From Urechis unicinctus (lineage: Eukaryota; Annelida; Polychaeta; Xenopneusta; Urechidae): a DNA stretch of 64,000 nt. Below are positions 1 to 14,045 of the stretch, piece by piece; the stretch's first letter is position 1; every line of letters begins with the position of its first letter. Location: positions 68,488,258 through 68,552,257 of the forward strand of contig CM067354.1 in the NCBI GenBank assembly GCA_034190875.2. Reading direction: 5' to 3'. The position numbers were made by a program, and so were the translations under genes. The notes beneath the pieces were generated by a model. The model was not told the DNA's origin, searched no databases, and worked only from the letters and a program-made list of their open reading frames with translations.

Positions 1-130
1 CTAACACATACATAGCCTCATCGTCAATAGTGACACGAAAAATATCAACAATACAACAGCAAACAATGATTAATAATGGGTTGATGATATTACCAGCACG
101 CAAATTATGCTTATAACGTTGCGTTTTCGC
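1..130 (+). repeat. Short repeat block shared with 27985-28060
   Basis: The first roughly 75 bases match 27985-28060, including a run of the form gacacgaaaaata-caacaatacaac. At 28 kb this block lies just upstream of another LR copy, so the window probably opens inside the left part of LR. No coding potential is visible. Confidence 0.5.
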
Positions 131-754
131 TTTGTTAAAACATAGGCTTTGTGCGCATCACTTAGGGATCGGTACTATATGCATCTTTGCCGTACATTAA
201 CTGATCCATTGATTAATCACAGGCATTCAAATTTGTGGAGAAAGTTTAATAACATTTTATGTTACCATTACTCGTAGCATCTCGCTCACTAACATTATTT
301 CTCGAAAGTTTACCTTATTATGTTCTCGCGCTTGTAACATGGTACAGTTGGCCTACCACCCGGACTCTATCAATGATCTATACTATATGTACATTAAATC
401 GTCAAATACCGACCACTACATAAGGAACAACAATCGATATTATACTATGGGTATTTCAAATGATGCACGATAGACTCACTGTCATTCAGGCAAGTTTGCC
501 GTTATGATTAACGACAAGTAATGGAAATGTAGTTGCATATATGATCCGCTTATTGCTTTAAACATCTAATATCAATTATGTCTATGAGCTTTATAGTTAA
601 TGTATCACAATGCTAGCTATTTAAATATGTAAAATCCAAGGATATGCCGGAGAGTACAACTATAGAATGCATATACAATTGCACGGGGTAAACGATGATA
701 TTAGATTGAAAGAAGACGGGAACGGTTTAAGAATGGAGATTAAAGGTTTGCGGT
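131..754. other. Non-coding, nothing recognised
   Basis: AT-rich sequence with no open frame of note and no clear match elsewhere in the window. It may be a decayed left part of the LR copy that becomes recognisable at about 755. Confidence 0.4.
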
Positions 755-3700
755 CAATGCGGTTGTATAACTTTGGTATGAATCATACATTAGCACACTG
801 CACCCTTTTTTGATGCAGAGAATTGGGTCCACATTGCCGGCCATTGTGCATACAAGACAAATTTATATTTGTTCTTGCTGCCATTGAAACGTTATTTTAT
901 TTTATTTGCCACCATATAGTAAAGTCAACCCATTCCTACTTTTGTATTGTTAATTTTAGGCAATTCAAGAGTTGCGATTTTCAAAATAAAACACACTTGT
1001 TAATGGATGACTACATTTATGTTTTGAATGATAAATAAACTTCTCTCGTCAGTGACCTCTATCGGAAATCTGTACTTCTATGGTTTCCGTATTATAACAA
1101 TATACACCTCTATAGATAGAGCAGCTCAATCTGACAACATTCAAATCAAAGCGGGATCAGTGTCAATGCGAATTGTGTCAGTCTGGCAACGCCAATAGAC
1201 AGCAGCAGGTGTGAGGGCATAATCCGCACAAACTTGTCCAAGCAGTCTGCTCTAGATTGGTGGTAGAAAGCAAATGTCATTAATTTAAGTACAAGAGAAT
1301 CGTGCGATTTTAAACATGAAACTTGTTTGTACTTAAATCCCTTTTCAAAATAACACAAGAATGCGGTTCTGCAGGAAATATTGACAACAGATTACCGAAG
1401 TCGCTGTAGCCTACCTGGCAATGCGCCATTGTACTTAGTGCTGTTGTAAAATTGGTGTACGACATCTTTTTGATTTTTCTGTGGATAACTTTATAGAATT
1501 AATTTTTGTGATGGGCAGCAAAGAGGAAGAAACTCGCTTGGACGCTAAATGCGGCTCTGTCAGGATTATTTTCGAGCAAAATACACACTGAGGCAAAGCA
1601 CTGCTATCATTCATCGACATGAGTTAACGTGTCAGGTGATCATAAATCATGCAACCATCTATTTACTTTACGTACTTTACGAAAAGCATTCGAATACACC
1701 TGTGAAATAGTTGGTAATTATATAGGTATATTCTATCAATTGATTGATAAGTGATGATGTCTGGTATGATTTTTTTAAGCCGCTATTGAAAAAAGAAAAC
1801 TAGGGAAAGTGGTAAATGATTGTGCTGACACCAGTATTATGTTTTATCCTAGCATAGCCAATATCATTCATGCTGCGTCGTCGAAAATTCACAGCTTCTT
1901 ATATTTTCTTTAAGAAGATGTGAATGTAGTATGTCTTTTAAATAAAATGTGCTGTCATTTTGGGCCCTAGTCCGATACCCTAAGTAAAACTAATGCATGA
2001 ACTTATTTCACAATTCAAGAAGAGTAAACAGCATTATAAACAAGCCATACACTCGTGAAAGGTGCATACAGTCCGATATTAATCCGAAATATTGCGCCAA
2101 GTCTGGCTTGTGATAAAAATTGGATTTTTGTGAATGTAAACAAATGGATACTGTCGAGCGTTCGTCAACACCGGGAATAAATGCTTCAAAGACAGAGCAT
2201 TGATGTGTATGCTGCTCATTTTTACACTGTCATATATATTTTCCGCTTTAGCATCTATCGATCATAGGGCGATATTATTCTTAGTCAGCGTGAGATGCGC
2301 AACGGTAAAACCCAGTGAAGCCTGACATTAAAGAGCCATATAAAAGTGATTTGACGGGAATAATTTATACCTTACGCAGGCGGGTCAGTGTTACTACATG
2401 TTAAAAAAATTCTGCGCATTAAAATGTCACTACATCATCGCCAAATCTGACACAGTCATTGATGTACATTGCGTGACTGGAAGAATGAACGGCTATTTAG
2501 ATTATAGAGGAAGAGTGTTGCTGCAGTTGAAGTACTCTTGGTGGTGCTGCTTCGTAGGGCAACAGTGGCGGATGGTTGTCTAATAGTCAATGCAAATTTT
2601 ATTTCAAATCATATATTTCTTGCATTGAGGTAAAAAAAAACAGTAAATTTTCGAAAAAGCATGTACACAAAATCATACATGCAAATTTACATCTAAATGT
2701 CAAAGAATCGTGATGCTATAATTATTAACATTTGGTGTGATTTGGCTTCAACCTACTGTTGAGCATTTAATTGGCAATGGATTTATTTTACTTTATGTAG
2801 CTTCAATTGCTTGTGCAATATCCGCAAAGTTAATGCAATTTTGGTGCGGGAAGAATATGATGATTTTAATATACCCACTGAACGCCGATTGGCAAACGCG
2901 TCTGCTGCAAAAAGATACATGTCGTCCGTGCTTTTAAAATATCTGACAATAGAACTGGGATCAATATATGAGGTGCTCAATGTATTCATGGCGTCAGTAC
3001 AATTTGCAGAAACTGTTAGTCGATTCATGTTGATTGTAAACCATTGGAGCCTTGGCCCAGGGTGATCTATAATCTTTTTATATATCGTTAATAGCATTAT
3101 TTCTTTAATACGAGTCTTTGCTTCTCCATGCTCATTCGGTTAGTTGGGTGTGTATTATACATGTATGGATAAGGTTAACAGAGGCCGTTTGGTATTTGCC
3201 GATTGGCTACAAACAAGAGCAAAGGCGTAATCACACTCCGTATAATCATATACTACGCTCTCAGCTTGTGTTAGTATAAGAATTATCCATGCTCGTGCAA
3301 GGGTATCTAATAAGCTGGTTGTGGCTTAAGAATTCGATGTTTAAGGTTCAAGGTTTTTAATACAAAGTGAAATAATAGTACGAACTACTGTCGGTAGAAC
3401 GTCACCTAGCTAGTGATTGTTCACATCAGGTCGACAACTGACATTAGTCTTGGATGTGAATGTTGTACATATATGCAAAATATAACTTTTGAGACAAATT
3501 TTCACGACTGACGCCGACGGCAAACATAGTAGGGAACATTCTTACTAGCATGATATGGATTGGAACAATTATGCCCCTCACAAACAATTTTTACTACTGA
3601 CGGGTTGCTGTCTTGGCCTTCGTGTATTGGCGTAAATGGCATATAAACATGTATTTACGATGTTCAGAGTCGCAATATACTGTGTATATAAACAAGCTCT

Positions 3701-6480
3701 TTGCCGGGCAAGATATTTGATATTAGCATCAGGGGACCTCTTACGAATTGATTCTAGGGACCTTACTTAGCCAGATTAAGGGTTTCGATGTCAACGCAAT
3801 AACCGCGGTAATTCGCCTTCGTAATGTCTCCCAAGCGTTGTTTCCATTCCTTGGCTATACATATATTCTGCATTAGAGTTGAATTTCAGAATATAGGCAG
3901 AATATGCATCGAAATAATCTGCTTACTTCATCTACCAGAAATGGTGCAACATTTTGTAACCAGTTGTGAATGAAACGTGTTGAGTCATAGCTGTGGTGTC
4001 AAGGAGTTTTTGGATATTTCAGATTCACGACAAATAAGTTTACTCCGCAAAGTTTGAATTGCATTAAACCACACATTTTACGTGGCTAATACAGCTGTCA
4101 ATATGCGATTTAGAAAATCATCGCTAAAATACTTTAAATAGGGGAATGCACGTAGATCTTTTCACGATTTCATTCTGCTTTATAGCAATAATCAGCATCG
4201 TATGACAAGCGTTGTTGTGAAACATCAGACAAAAGAATATCTGTAAGCGCAGATTGCCCATTTGAGGTGATATGACAAAACTGATAGGTAAAGCTCATAG
4301 TGGTTTGCCTTTAGGATATCAGCAGAATGGCTGCTATGCTGTCATGAAACAAGCCAATGGCAATCTATATCATCTTTTACCCTGACACAAATTATGATGG
4401 TGGTACTTCAATCCGAAATTAGATATGAATAATGATGATTCATGCTCAGTGCTTATTTAGTAAGAAAACCATCAGTAGTCAATCATGGCATTTGTATGCT
4501 ATGGAAGTTTAAAATACACATTGAAACAATAGACCTGTAGTAGCTTCGCTTAAGCATGTAAAGCTCTGTTTTCCTTCTGCATTCGAGGAATAATCGAATG
4601 CATGTGTTTTCTGTTAGGGAAACATATCATACCACACATCTTTTGCCCCGATATACAATTTCTAGCAACCACCTAATTCACCATTTGCCCTACTGACTGA
4701 CTTCGGTCAAGCCATTTATAGGAGAATCCTGCTGGGCTGATTGTGCACATATATTAAAATTGCTAGTTATAAAGACGTTGCGCATCTATCTGTTAAGTCT
4801 TCCCTGAAGACTGGGCAATGATATATAGTTTTCAAGTAGGATGCATTGTCCCTGCCTAACTCACTCAGCTTATTGTGGTGCATCCGGCCGGGTCATGATA
4901 ATTTCCTTCCTTCGATACATGTTAATTGAAACAAAAAACAATAGAACAAAAATACAGTGTAGCAGTCATGAAGGAGAGAACAGCTCAATTATCCGAAAGA
5001 GTCCCGGAGTCATGCACGAGCTCCGGAAGAAATAGATCTGCTATAGCATAGATTTTAGCCAGCACAATAATCCCTCACGCAGTCCACCAACGGAACTACA
5101 TCTGATTAGTGGCTTTTTGCTTGCCCCGTCTCTTAAAATAAGATACACCAACTTTGCACGATACACCAACATTCGCGTTGCTAATATTAGCTTCATCGTT
5201 AGCACTTGTTATGATTACCCATCCCGATCATGCGCCTTTGAACAGTTGGTACAATATATTACACCTGCCTAACATCTCCAAATGACCGTTGAAGGACTAA
5301 CACATGGTCTGTGGACATATCTATTGGTCCCATATGCTTCATAAAATGGTTGGTTATTTAACTACGGTCCGTTTTGGTAGACTAACGATGAAGCCAACGT
5401 GTTACTGACGGCTGAACAAATTACATGAACTATATGGGTGCTGCATAGCTAATATGATGACAAAGAGATACCGTGTGAACTGCTATTCGTTTCCTATGAC
5501 GATAATACCGTGCACTAGAGTGCAGCGTAGCTGTGCCTAATAGATCCTTTCACCGCCAGTTGCTATCACCGGTGCCGCTATCACCATCACCTTCATGATA
5601 ACAACACCGCATTCTTTGGCAAAATATTTTTCCCAGCACCAACAATTAACCTGATGTTAGTACAAAGGGCCATGATACTTAATTGTGCTTTCTATTGCAA
5701 TTAACTTCGCATGGGCCTCGGCTCACATGTTGATTGATGCACATTTAACACATAATAAAAAATAATAAATGAAACGCCGGCGCACAAAGCACAGAGGTTT
5801 AATAGGTGTACTGTTCTAAATAGGGCACAAAGCGCATAATATTTCACAATAACTCATCGTATATGGTTCGATTGACATCCAAAGGACAAATAAAACCTTT
5901 GAGTGTTCAAATGATAGAGTAATTGCTATTGCACACCGAAAATCTGTTTCATGGATATACAGTAACAATAGTATTTAGAGCATACTATGTTGATGAAAAA
6001 CTCCGATTGATAATAAAATGATTTATAAAAAAACTTGAATGTTCGACAGAATAATCAGGTCAGAAATGCAACGCCAGCACTCAATGCACATCGGATGTAC
6101 TGTCCTTATGGAGCACTTAGCACATAATATGTCGATCGAAAACTCATCTCATACGGTTGGTTTGAATATAAAATGACAGGTAAAACATTAAAACGTCAAA
6201 TACAATGATTGTCATCATTTCTGTAACATGTGCTTCAAAAGGGAGATTAATAACTCATTAACCAACCGGACCCAGTAATTCATTGCACCGGCAAGCATAA
6301 GCACAAAATATCCACCGATAAGGTTCCACTTGGAGGAAAATACGAAGACATCCTCTCGATGATTGGTGTGGTCCTGTGTAAGAACGAAATTTGCGCATAT
6401 ATGTAAGTATGTTAGAGCCGCATTGTGTTAACTTGAAATAGCGATACACTAAGATGGTCCGCAACTTCAAATATAAAACC
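755..6480 (+). repeat. Long dispersed repeat LR, copy a
   Basis: This non-coding stretch can be followed in the same order in several other places. About 755-3060 matches 39440-41560 and 43420-45620. About 2540-6170 matches 28168-31520. About 3060-4080 (segment R) matches 45620-46620. About 4080-5240 matches 19410-20672, and 2090-6300 matches the minus strand of 57080-60430. Landmarks include gtcgagcgttcgtcaac near 2150 and gcctaactcactcagcttat near 4853. No frame stays open long enough to suggest a protein, and open stretches are not conserved between copies. The family is unknown to me; a large non-autonomous transposon or an old low-copy duplicated segment are both possible. Confidence 0.7.
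5770..6207 (+). repeat. LR internal subrepeat array, 3 units of about 140-160 bp
   Basis: Three diverged units begin near 5772, 5930 and 6070. Each opens with a form of acgcc(a/g)gc(a/g)c-ca and has an inner cacataatatgt-like box, then cgattgaca-taaaatgac, then ttgaatgttcgacagaataa. The same array recurs at 31165-31520, 47520-48225 and, inverted, at 57170-57650. Confidence 0.65.
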
Positions 6481-8944
6481 TAGGATGACTGCCCATGGAG
6501 AGCGTTTTGCGGTTAATGATTTATATTCACCGGACGCTGGTGAAAGGCCGCACACTCAGACCAAGATTTAGATTAAACTGTTCGCTGTTATTGATCTGTC
6601 AAGGAAACAGTAGTTTCTCCAACTACACCTTAATATTCGCTCGCTAGACATCAATTGACAATGCATTTAATTACACACAAAAACTAATTATATTACTGCC
6701 CTAAAAATCTGACACAACTCAACTAACAGATTCAATGTGTTCAAATAATTAATAAAAGCTATATGTAATAAGCAACCAGGAAGAGTATCACTGCCCTACA
6801 AAAACGTTCCCACATCTATGTGTAGCTGAGGGTATGCATTTGTATTCCAGAAGTAATGTATCTTGAGATGAACGTGCTAGGCAATCTTGAGTAAGATTTA
6901 CCACCTGCTGCGTGTTGAAAGTCTTCAATAATTTAGCACACCAAATGGGTCATTTTCAGGAGAACAGAATATTTGCTCATTTAGCAGGCACGATTCAGCC
7001 GAACAATTTTATCTCTAATGTCATATATGTGTTTATGTTAAAATACGCTATACCTCTGAAAATATGTCGTGTTTCCAAATAAATCTATACTGTAAATTAT
7101 TGATGGCCATAATACTACTCTGCGCTCTATCTTCACTAACAATGATCAGTTATCAACATACATTAACTTTTCAAGGAAGAAAGATATTTAAAGCTGATGA
7201 GCAATTATGTAACTGCCGCTGTTCTCTGTAACGATCCCTACTCATGATTGTTACATTAGGTTTAGCTAGATTAGTAGTATGGTTTGCAATTATAGCAATA
7301 CAATGAATGTAACGTGTGATGTTCCGAAGATATAGATAATGATTTACCTAAGTAGGTATTTCAATGCAATTATTCGCCTTCGTTATCGTAGTGTTCCTGA
7401 GCCGTAACGACTGCGCCATGCTGTGATTGTGATTACAAAGATGTTATCAACTAACTCACATACAAGAACATTAAAGAGCTCGTCGATCATACTAGAAGAT
7501 GCTATATTCAAATTGTCACCCGCAGTGTAGCCTTAAAAATTAATGTCCACCCATGGCTGCTAGCTGATATGTTATATGCGGTGAAAACACGGAGGTATTC
7601 CGTGCCTGCTAGCCGAAAGGGAACCTTGAGTCGTTCTACAGATAAATCATGTAGTTTAAACAATAATTCGCACCAATACAGCATCATTCGCTACAACACT
7701 CATCTAAGTGACTCATAAACTACAACTATCGTGGAGCGCAACGGACCATAGTGCTACATTACATTCTTTTATGAAGATCGAGGGATAAGCTGGCTACAAA
7801 AAGAGACAGCTGACGTAAACGAGATAAATGATTGGCATCCAAAATGTTTTTACGTCATTTCAGAGAGTCGTCTTATAATATTTGTATATTACGTAAATTA
7901 TATTTCAAAGCAAATATGCCAAGCAATTACAAATAACGAAATAGTTATCCAACAGTAATCCGCGCAGTCTACCTATATTGGTCACCCCTTACATAATGTG
8001 TTTTAATAGTCATTTACTATGGCCATAGTCACAAGGGATGACAACACTAACCGTTTAATAACCTAGGTAAGCCTGATTATTTGGTTTCCTCCTTGTAATG
8101 CTGTAAAAACCATTATATGCAACCCAGAGTTCGCTCAATGAACTCTTAAATGACCAGGCTTGCATTCGTCAATTACTGTTTAATTATAAAGATCTGCTTG
8201 TTTAACGATTTCATACAATGAGCTCACAAAATGACACGATGATATATGTTTGATGCATGGTCATTTATAGAACTGTATCACTAATGTTAAATGCAAGTTC
8301 AAGTGTTATGAGCATCCTTTTAGGCGTAAGAAGCTGATGATCACGTAAGACTGTAAGATTATCAGTTGCATATTGTGTTGTGTTTTAATGAGCAGGTACA
8401 GAGGAAAATACAGGCTAGCATCATTGGGTTGTCATAGATATTGTGTCACATTACGACATTAGAGCTTTAAAATATCTATTTGAGGCTGTTTGATTTCTGT
8501 AGTTTATTTTCGGTCGGGTATTCACTTCAGGACTAATTGGGAATGTTACTAAAACGTTGTTGCCAGGACGCATTTAATGTTAAGGTCTGTCAAACTGTCA
8601 CAACTGTCATGTTGTGTTGCACAATTTGTGGGTGCCTATTTCGCGCTATTTGCAAGAGACTGGGAGTAATAAATTTCAGCGCTTCATTCGAGCTCTATGG
8701 GCTCTACATAGACCATTTCCGCATCGGATTGAGTATGTCCTGGAGGAAGAGACCATGATCGATGCTGTATACACAAATCCGGCTTGATCTTGAATTGTAT
8801 ATGCTTCCCGACGATAGCCAAGGCCGGTGAGAGTGTTGGGCTGTCCCTGGGAAATGTTCGACAATTTAGGCCGGATCAGGAAAACGGTACAATGGGATTG
8901 TTTACATTGGAGTCACCTAATGGGGTTGCTGTGTTCTGTGTTCG
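6481..8944. other. Non-coding, mostly unrecognised
   Basis: No credible gene. The only resemblance seen is a short stretch near 8628-8660 (gggtgcctatttcgcgctatttgcaa) that recalls 17594-17630. Open frames here are under 75 codons and have no recognisable domain. Confidence 0.4.
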
Positions 8945-9690
8945 AGAGTGGTTAAGTTAATGAACAGTTTACGTCACCTCTCCCGAAAAAAGATATATCT
9001 ATCGGTGAACTAAGCGTATTCCTATATTGCTGCATTTCCCTGTCGTCAACCTATCATTCTGCATCACGCTAATTTTACATTATTTTGACTACATTTTCAG
9101 TACGTTCACCCCAGTATTATACAATCAAATGTTGACGTTTCCTGTTGTTTTTGTGAAATAGGTTACAGCACTGGCTACATAATATGTACGATGTGGTGCC
9201 ATGCAACATGTGACATTTGCAGAAAACTCATTTTAATAACTTAAGTCACGTAGGCTAATTCTTATACAATTAACTTGAAGCCAGTTTGATTGTCAGTATG
9301 TGAAGGAAGCAAACTATTGAATGCTGCGTATTATGAGCTCTTAGCACATGTTGCTGATCATCTTTTTTTTATTGATGTCTAGGCAATTATAGCGCATATG
9401 AGATAACTTGCTCATATGATGTATATTTCATTAGATTGCAGTCGTGCAGTTTACAGAAATAGTTATACTCCTCTCGACTAAATACATTGATGCCCGAACA
9501 GATGACGAAAGGCAAATATAAAGGTCCATTGTGATGCTGATTTAACCACATTGTTCATAGAATTTTGGGCGCCGATACAAGTCCCTTGCTGATTTTAATC
9601 GACGCAACAGCTTCTGCATCTGCAGTGCTCAAATGGGAGATATACGAGTAGTAACTACTAATCTTTCACTTTTTGCATATTATCTGACGT
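8945..9690 (+). repeat. Repeat block, paralogous to 31770-32504
   Basis: The block matches 31770-32504 in order. Shared runs include gtggttaagttaatgaacag near 8948 and cgacgcaacagcttctgcat near 9600. In both places it lies on the left of a TA-rich zone followed by a LINE, so it marks the left side of a larger duplicated context. Here the 267-bp unit that is tandemly repeated at 32 kb is present once. Confidence 0.7.
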
Positions 9691-9691
9691 A

Positions 9692-9692
<1 letters not shown>

Positions 9693-9778
<86 letters not shown>

Positions 9779-10228
9779 ATATATATATATATATAGATAA
9801 GATATATATATACAGAGAGAGAGAGGGAATAAATTTAGGGAAATATTTATATATACATAGATTTACATAGAGAGAGAGATAGATATTTATATATATATGT
9901 TTATATAAACATATATATTAATGAATATATATGTATATATATTATGTGTATATACATATAAACATATATATATATCAATTCATCATATATATATATATAT
10001 ATAGAGAATACATAGATATTCATATATATAAATATATATATATATCCATATATATAAATATATATATATATAGATATATATATTTGTATATTTATATATA
10101 TAGATATACATAAAATATATACATACATATATATATATTCATATATATATATGTATACATACATATATATATATATGTTAATATATATATATATATATTT
10201 ATACATATATATAATTATATATATATTT
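9693..10228. repeat. (TA)n microsatellite, degenerate
   Basis: Nearly pure TA up to about 9812, then TA interrupted by ga, ca and tt steps. The Tyr-Ile open frames it generates are artefacts of the dinucleotide. Confidence 0.9.
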
Positions 10229-10337
10229 CAGCATACAGCAGTATGTAAACCCTTATCCAGGGTCTCTACATCAGCAGAAACAATAGCAACCCATGCCTGT
10301 TCAGATAGGAAAACATCACATGTGGAGGAATGGAAAT

Positions 10338-10340
<3 letters not shown>
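10229..10340 (+). mobile_element. LINE 5' leader fragment
   Basis: This 112-bp piece matches the 5' leader of the LINE copies at 11864 and 33242, starting at cagcatacagcagtatg. It stops at a point equivalent to about 80-110 bases into the leader and runs straight into (TA)n. It is thus a 5' fragment without a 3' end, the opposite of ordinary LINE 5' truncation. Confidence 0.75.
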
Positions 10341-10418
<78 letters not shown>

Positions 10419-10419
10419 T

Positions 10420-10482
<63 letters not shown>

Positions 10483-10554
10483 CATATATGTACATATGTA
10501 TATATATATGTATAATTATATATATGTATATATATATTTATATACATATATATA

Positions 10555-10589
<35 letters not shown>

Positions 10590-10600
10590 ATCTCTATATA

Positions 10601-10637
<37 letters not shown>

Positions 10638-10663
10638 ATATATATATATATATATATATATAT
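10341..10663. repeat. (TA)n microsatellite
   Basis: About 320 bp of TA with short ga, gt and ct interruptions, between two LINE leader fragments. Confidence 0.92.
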
Positions 10664-10716
10664 CTGCATGAAGCAGGGCCTCTGCAGGGCCTCTAAGTCA
10701 GCAGAAATAATGAAAT
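10664..10716 (+). mobile_element. Decayed LINE 5' leader fragment
   Basis: The order of motifs (gcat-aagcag, then cagggcctctaagtcagcag, then aaataatga) follows the leader at 11864-11925, but with many changes. It has (TA)n on both sides. It is probably an older copy of the same leader. Confidence 0.45.
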
Positions 10717-10848
10717 ATGTATTTATATATATCTCTTATATATTTATATATATATATATATCTCTATGTATATATATATATAATTATATATATATATATA
10801 TATATCTCTATATATATATAGGATTTTTTATATATATATATATATATA

Positions 10849-10905
<57 letters not shown>
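10717..10905. repeat. (TA)n microsatellite
   Basis: TA-rich tract with a few ctc and ggatttttta interruptions. It ends at the edge of a unique block. Confidence 0.88.
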
Positions 10906-11866
<961 letters not shown>

Positions 11867-11999
11867 CATACAGCAGTATGTGAACCCTTATCCAGGGTCT
11901 CTACATCAGCAGAAACGATAGCAACCCATGCCTGTGGAGGAATGTAAATCAAACTCGGATATTAACACTGGATCCCCATCTTATTGCAATACCAAGAAG

Positions 12000-12692
12000 G
12001 TCTTCATGTGTTTATTCGATCCACAATCTCTCTGCAACGAGGGATCAAATATACAGGAGTTTATCACAGACCAGGACATAGATATACTTGCATAAACTGA
12101 GACCTGGTTATGTGATGACGAAACAGATACAGTTAATACCGCTGCTCTGTTGCCAAATGGCTATGATATATTGCACAATCCTCGGAAATCAAGAGGCGGT
12201 GGCACAGGTCTCGTATAAAGACGAAGTATTAATATCTCACCTACAGAATCAGCCCTGATTCCTACCTCATTTGAATTGCTTGAATGTCTTGTGAAACATG
12301 ACCAAGCACTGAGCATCGCAGTAATATACAGGCCTCCCCCCTCCGGAAAAAATAAGTTTACAACTAATCAATTGATGATTAAGTTCAGTGACTATCTCGA
12401 AAGCCTAATAATTGCCCCGGGAGTACTTTTAATAGTCGGAGACTTAAATTGTCATGTCGAAAATACCAGGAATAGAGATGCATCAGTCTTCCTTAAACTT
12501 GTGACCTGATTGGGTCTAAAACAACATGTCACCGAAACAACCCATCGAAGTGGTCAAACTTCGTGTCTACAAATTCATTGGATCATGGATTACCTGACCG
12601 CTTTACCGTTTTTGCACACAATTCTTCTGCAACGCTTAAGAATCTCAAGAAAAAGCTTACCTATAGGTTCAAATCCATTAACCTCTAGGTAG
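12000..12692 (+). pseudogene. LINE endonuclease domain, decayed
   Basis: This part would nick target DNA to prime reverse transcription. Reading along the strand one sees IQEFITDQDIDILA, then after an in-frame TAA the block TETWLCDDETD, then LLPNGYDILHNPRKSRGGG. A frame change leads to AVIYRPPPSGKN and VGDLNCHVENTRNRDASVF (12276-12509). A stop and shift follow, then LKQHVTETTHRSGQT. GDLNCHVE is the usual GDFN-H-D box of these nucleases. At least one in-frame stop and three frame changes are visible, so the domain is dead. The order and spacing match L2/CR1 relatives, which makes the identity secure although the exact clade is not. Confidence 0.82.
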
Positions 12693-12776
12693 GAGTCTAT
12701 TACGAATTCAAGGATTTAGGAAAAATTAACTCTGGATATGTTCGCAGACGACATTGTGATACTATAACACGCCGAA

Positions 12777-13301
12777 ATGAAACCCATAGTTGACACACTC
12801 GCACCTAAAAAAACTCGCAACATCACACTCAGACCAAAAGCTGAGTGGTACACAGCTGAGATTCGCAAAGCAGAACAAAACCGAAGACAGGCAGAGAGAT
12901 TTTGGCGAAAAACGCACCTTCGAATTTACAGAGATGCATATATCAAACAACATGATCGAGTAATCAAGATGATAAAGCAAGCCAAAGTTAATCACTACAG
13001 AGCGCAAATCACTAGCAGCAAAGGGAATACAAAACAGCTTTGTAACATAGTACGCAAGCTACTTGGTAACAAGCCAGACATCCCACTCCCTGATTTTTAT
13101 ATTCAATCTATGATCAACAAGTTCTGTGAGTTCTTGATAGATCAAATAAAAAAGATCAATAGCTCCATATCACATGAACATACACCACGACTGACTATGA
13201 CTGAATTTACACTTATAACAGAGTGCGAGTGTACAAAGACAATATTATCATGTCCTAATAAACAGTGTAACCTGGACCCAATCCCAACATCATTTGTGTA
13301 G
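12777..13301 (+). pseudogene. LINE linker between endonuclease and reverse transcriptase
   Basis: An open stretch of about 174 codons runs from KPIVDTLAPKKTR to NLDPIPTSFV. The middle is basic and rich in Arg, Lys and Gln (residues about 20-85), including RQAERFWRKTHLRIYRDAY, a common feature just before the reverse transcriptase in L2/CR1 elements. The CNLDPIPTSF block at its end is the usual entry to the reverse transcriptase (compare the D-P-P/IPT motif). It is in frame with the next domain except for the stop at 13299-13301. Confidence 0.75.
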
Positions 13302-14045
13302 GAAAAAACTCAGCAACTTGCCCCAGTTCTCACCTGTATGATCAACAGATCATTATCAACAGGAGTTTTCCCAGACTCACTCAAATCTGCACTGGTTATC
13401 TCACTCCTCAAAAAACCTTCACTGGACACAAACACATTTGGGAACTATAGGCAATTCTCGAATTTTGCCTTCGCATCAAAACTACTTGAATAAGCGGTTG
13501 CTGCCCAACTCAGCTTTTATCTGAAAGAGAACAATTTGACGGAATCATATCAGTCAGCCTATAGACAAGATTACAGCACTGAAACAGCGCTGATGAAAGT
13601 CCAAAATGACATTATCTATGCATTGGGCTACAAGAATAGGGTAGTGCTGGTGCTCTTAGACCTATCTGCTGCCTTTGACATAGCGGATCATAGGGGCCTT
13701 ATACAAATACATCAAAGCATAGGTGTGAGAAATGCAGTGCTTAACTGGTTCATCACATATCTTGAAGGCCGCACGCAATGTATATATACTAAAGGCACGA
13801 AGTCTTTCCCTAAAGCTGTCAGCTGTGGCGTGCTCCAGGAATCCATCTTAGGACCACTGCTCTTCACTCTCTACACATCGTCGCCAGGTCGCCTGATACA
13901 AACTTCTGATATCGACTATCATCTATATTCTGATGACACTCAGCTTTATTTAAGCTGCGATCTCGAATACATCGTTGGAGCCTTTGAGAAAATGCATAGC
14001 AAAGATTCAAACATGGATGCGTCGACATCGTCTGAAAATGAATGA
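13302..14045 (+). pseudogene. LINE reverse transcriptase domain, decayed
   Basis: The domain copies element RNA into DNA at the nicked target. In one frame the sequence gives PVLTCMINRSLSTGVFPDSL, then NYRQFSNFAFASKLLE, a TAA, then AVAAQLSFYLKENNLTESYQ and SAYRQDYSTETAL. LLDLSAAFD carries the first catalytic Asp. VLQESILGPLLFTLYT is the usual GVPQGSVLGP box with changes. YSDDTQLY, near 13925, is the YxDD box with both aspartates kept. One internal stop near 13491 and altered conserved residues show decay. The equivalent frame in copy 2 is at 34521-35180. Confidence 0.88.

Noticed and set aside
6258-6470. Minus-strand 70-codon open frame
   Set aside because: Lies at the edge of the LR subrepeats, with no domain and not kept in other copies.
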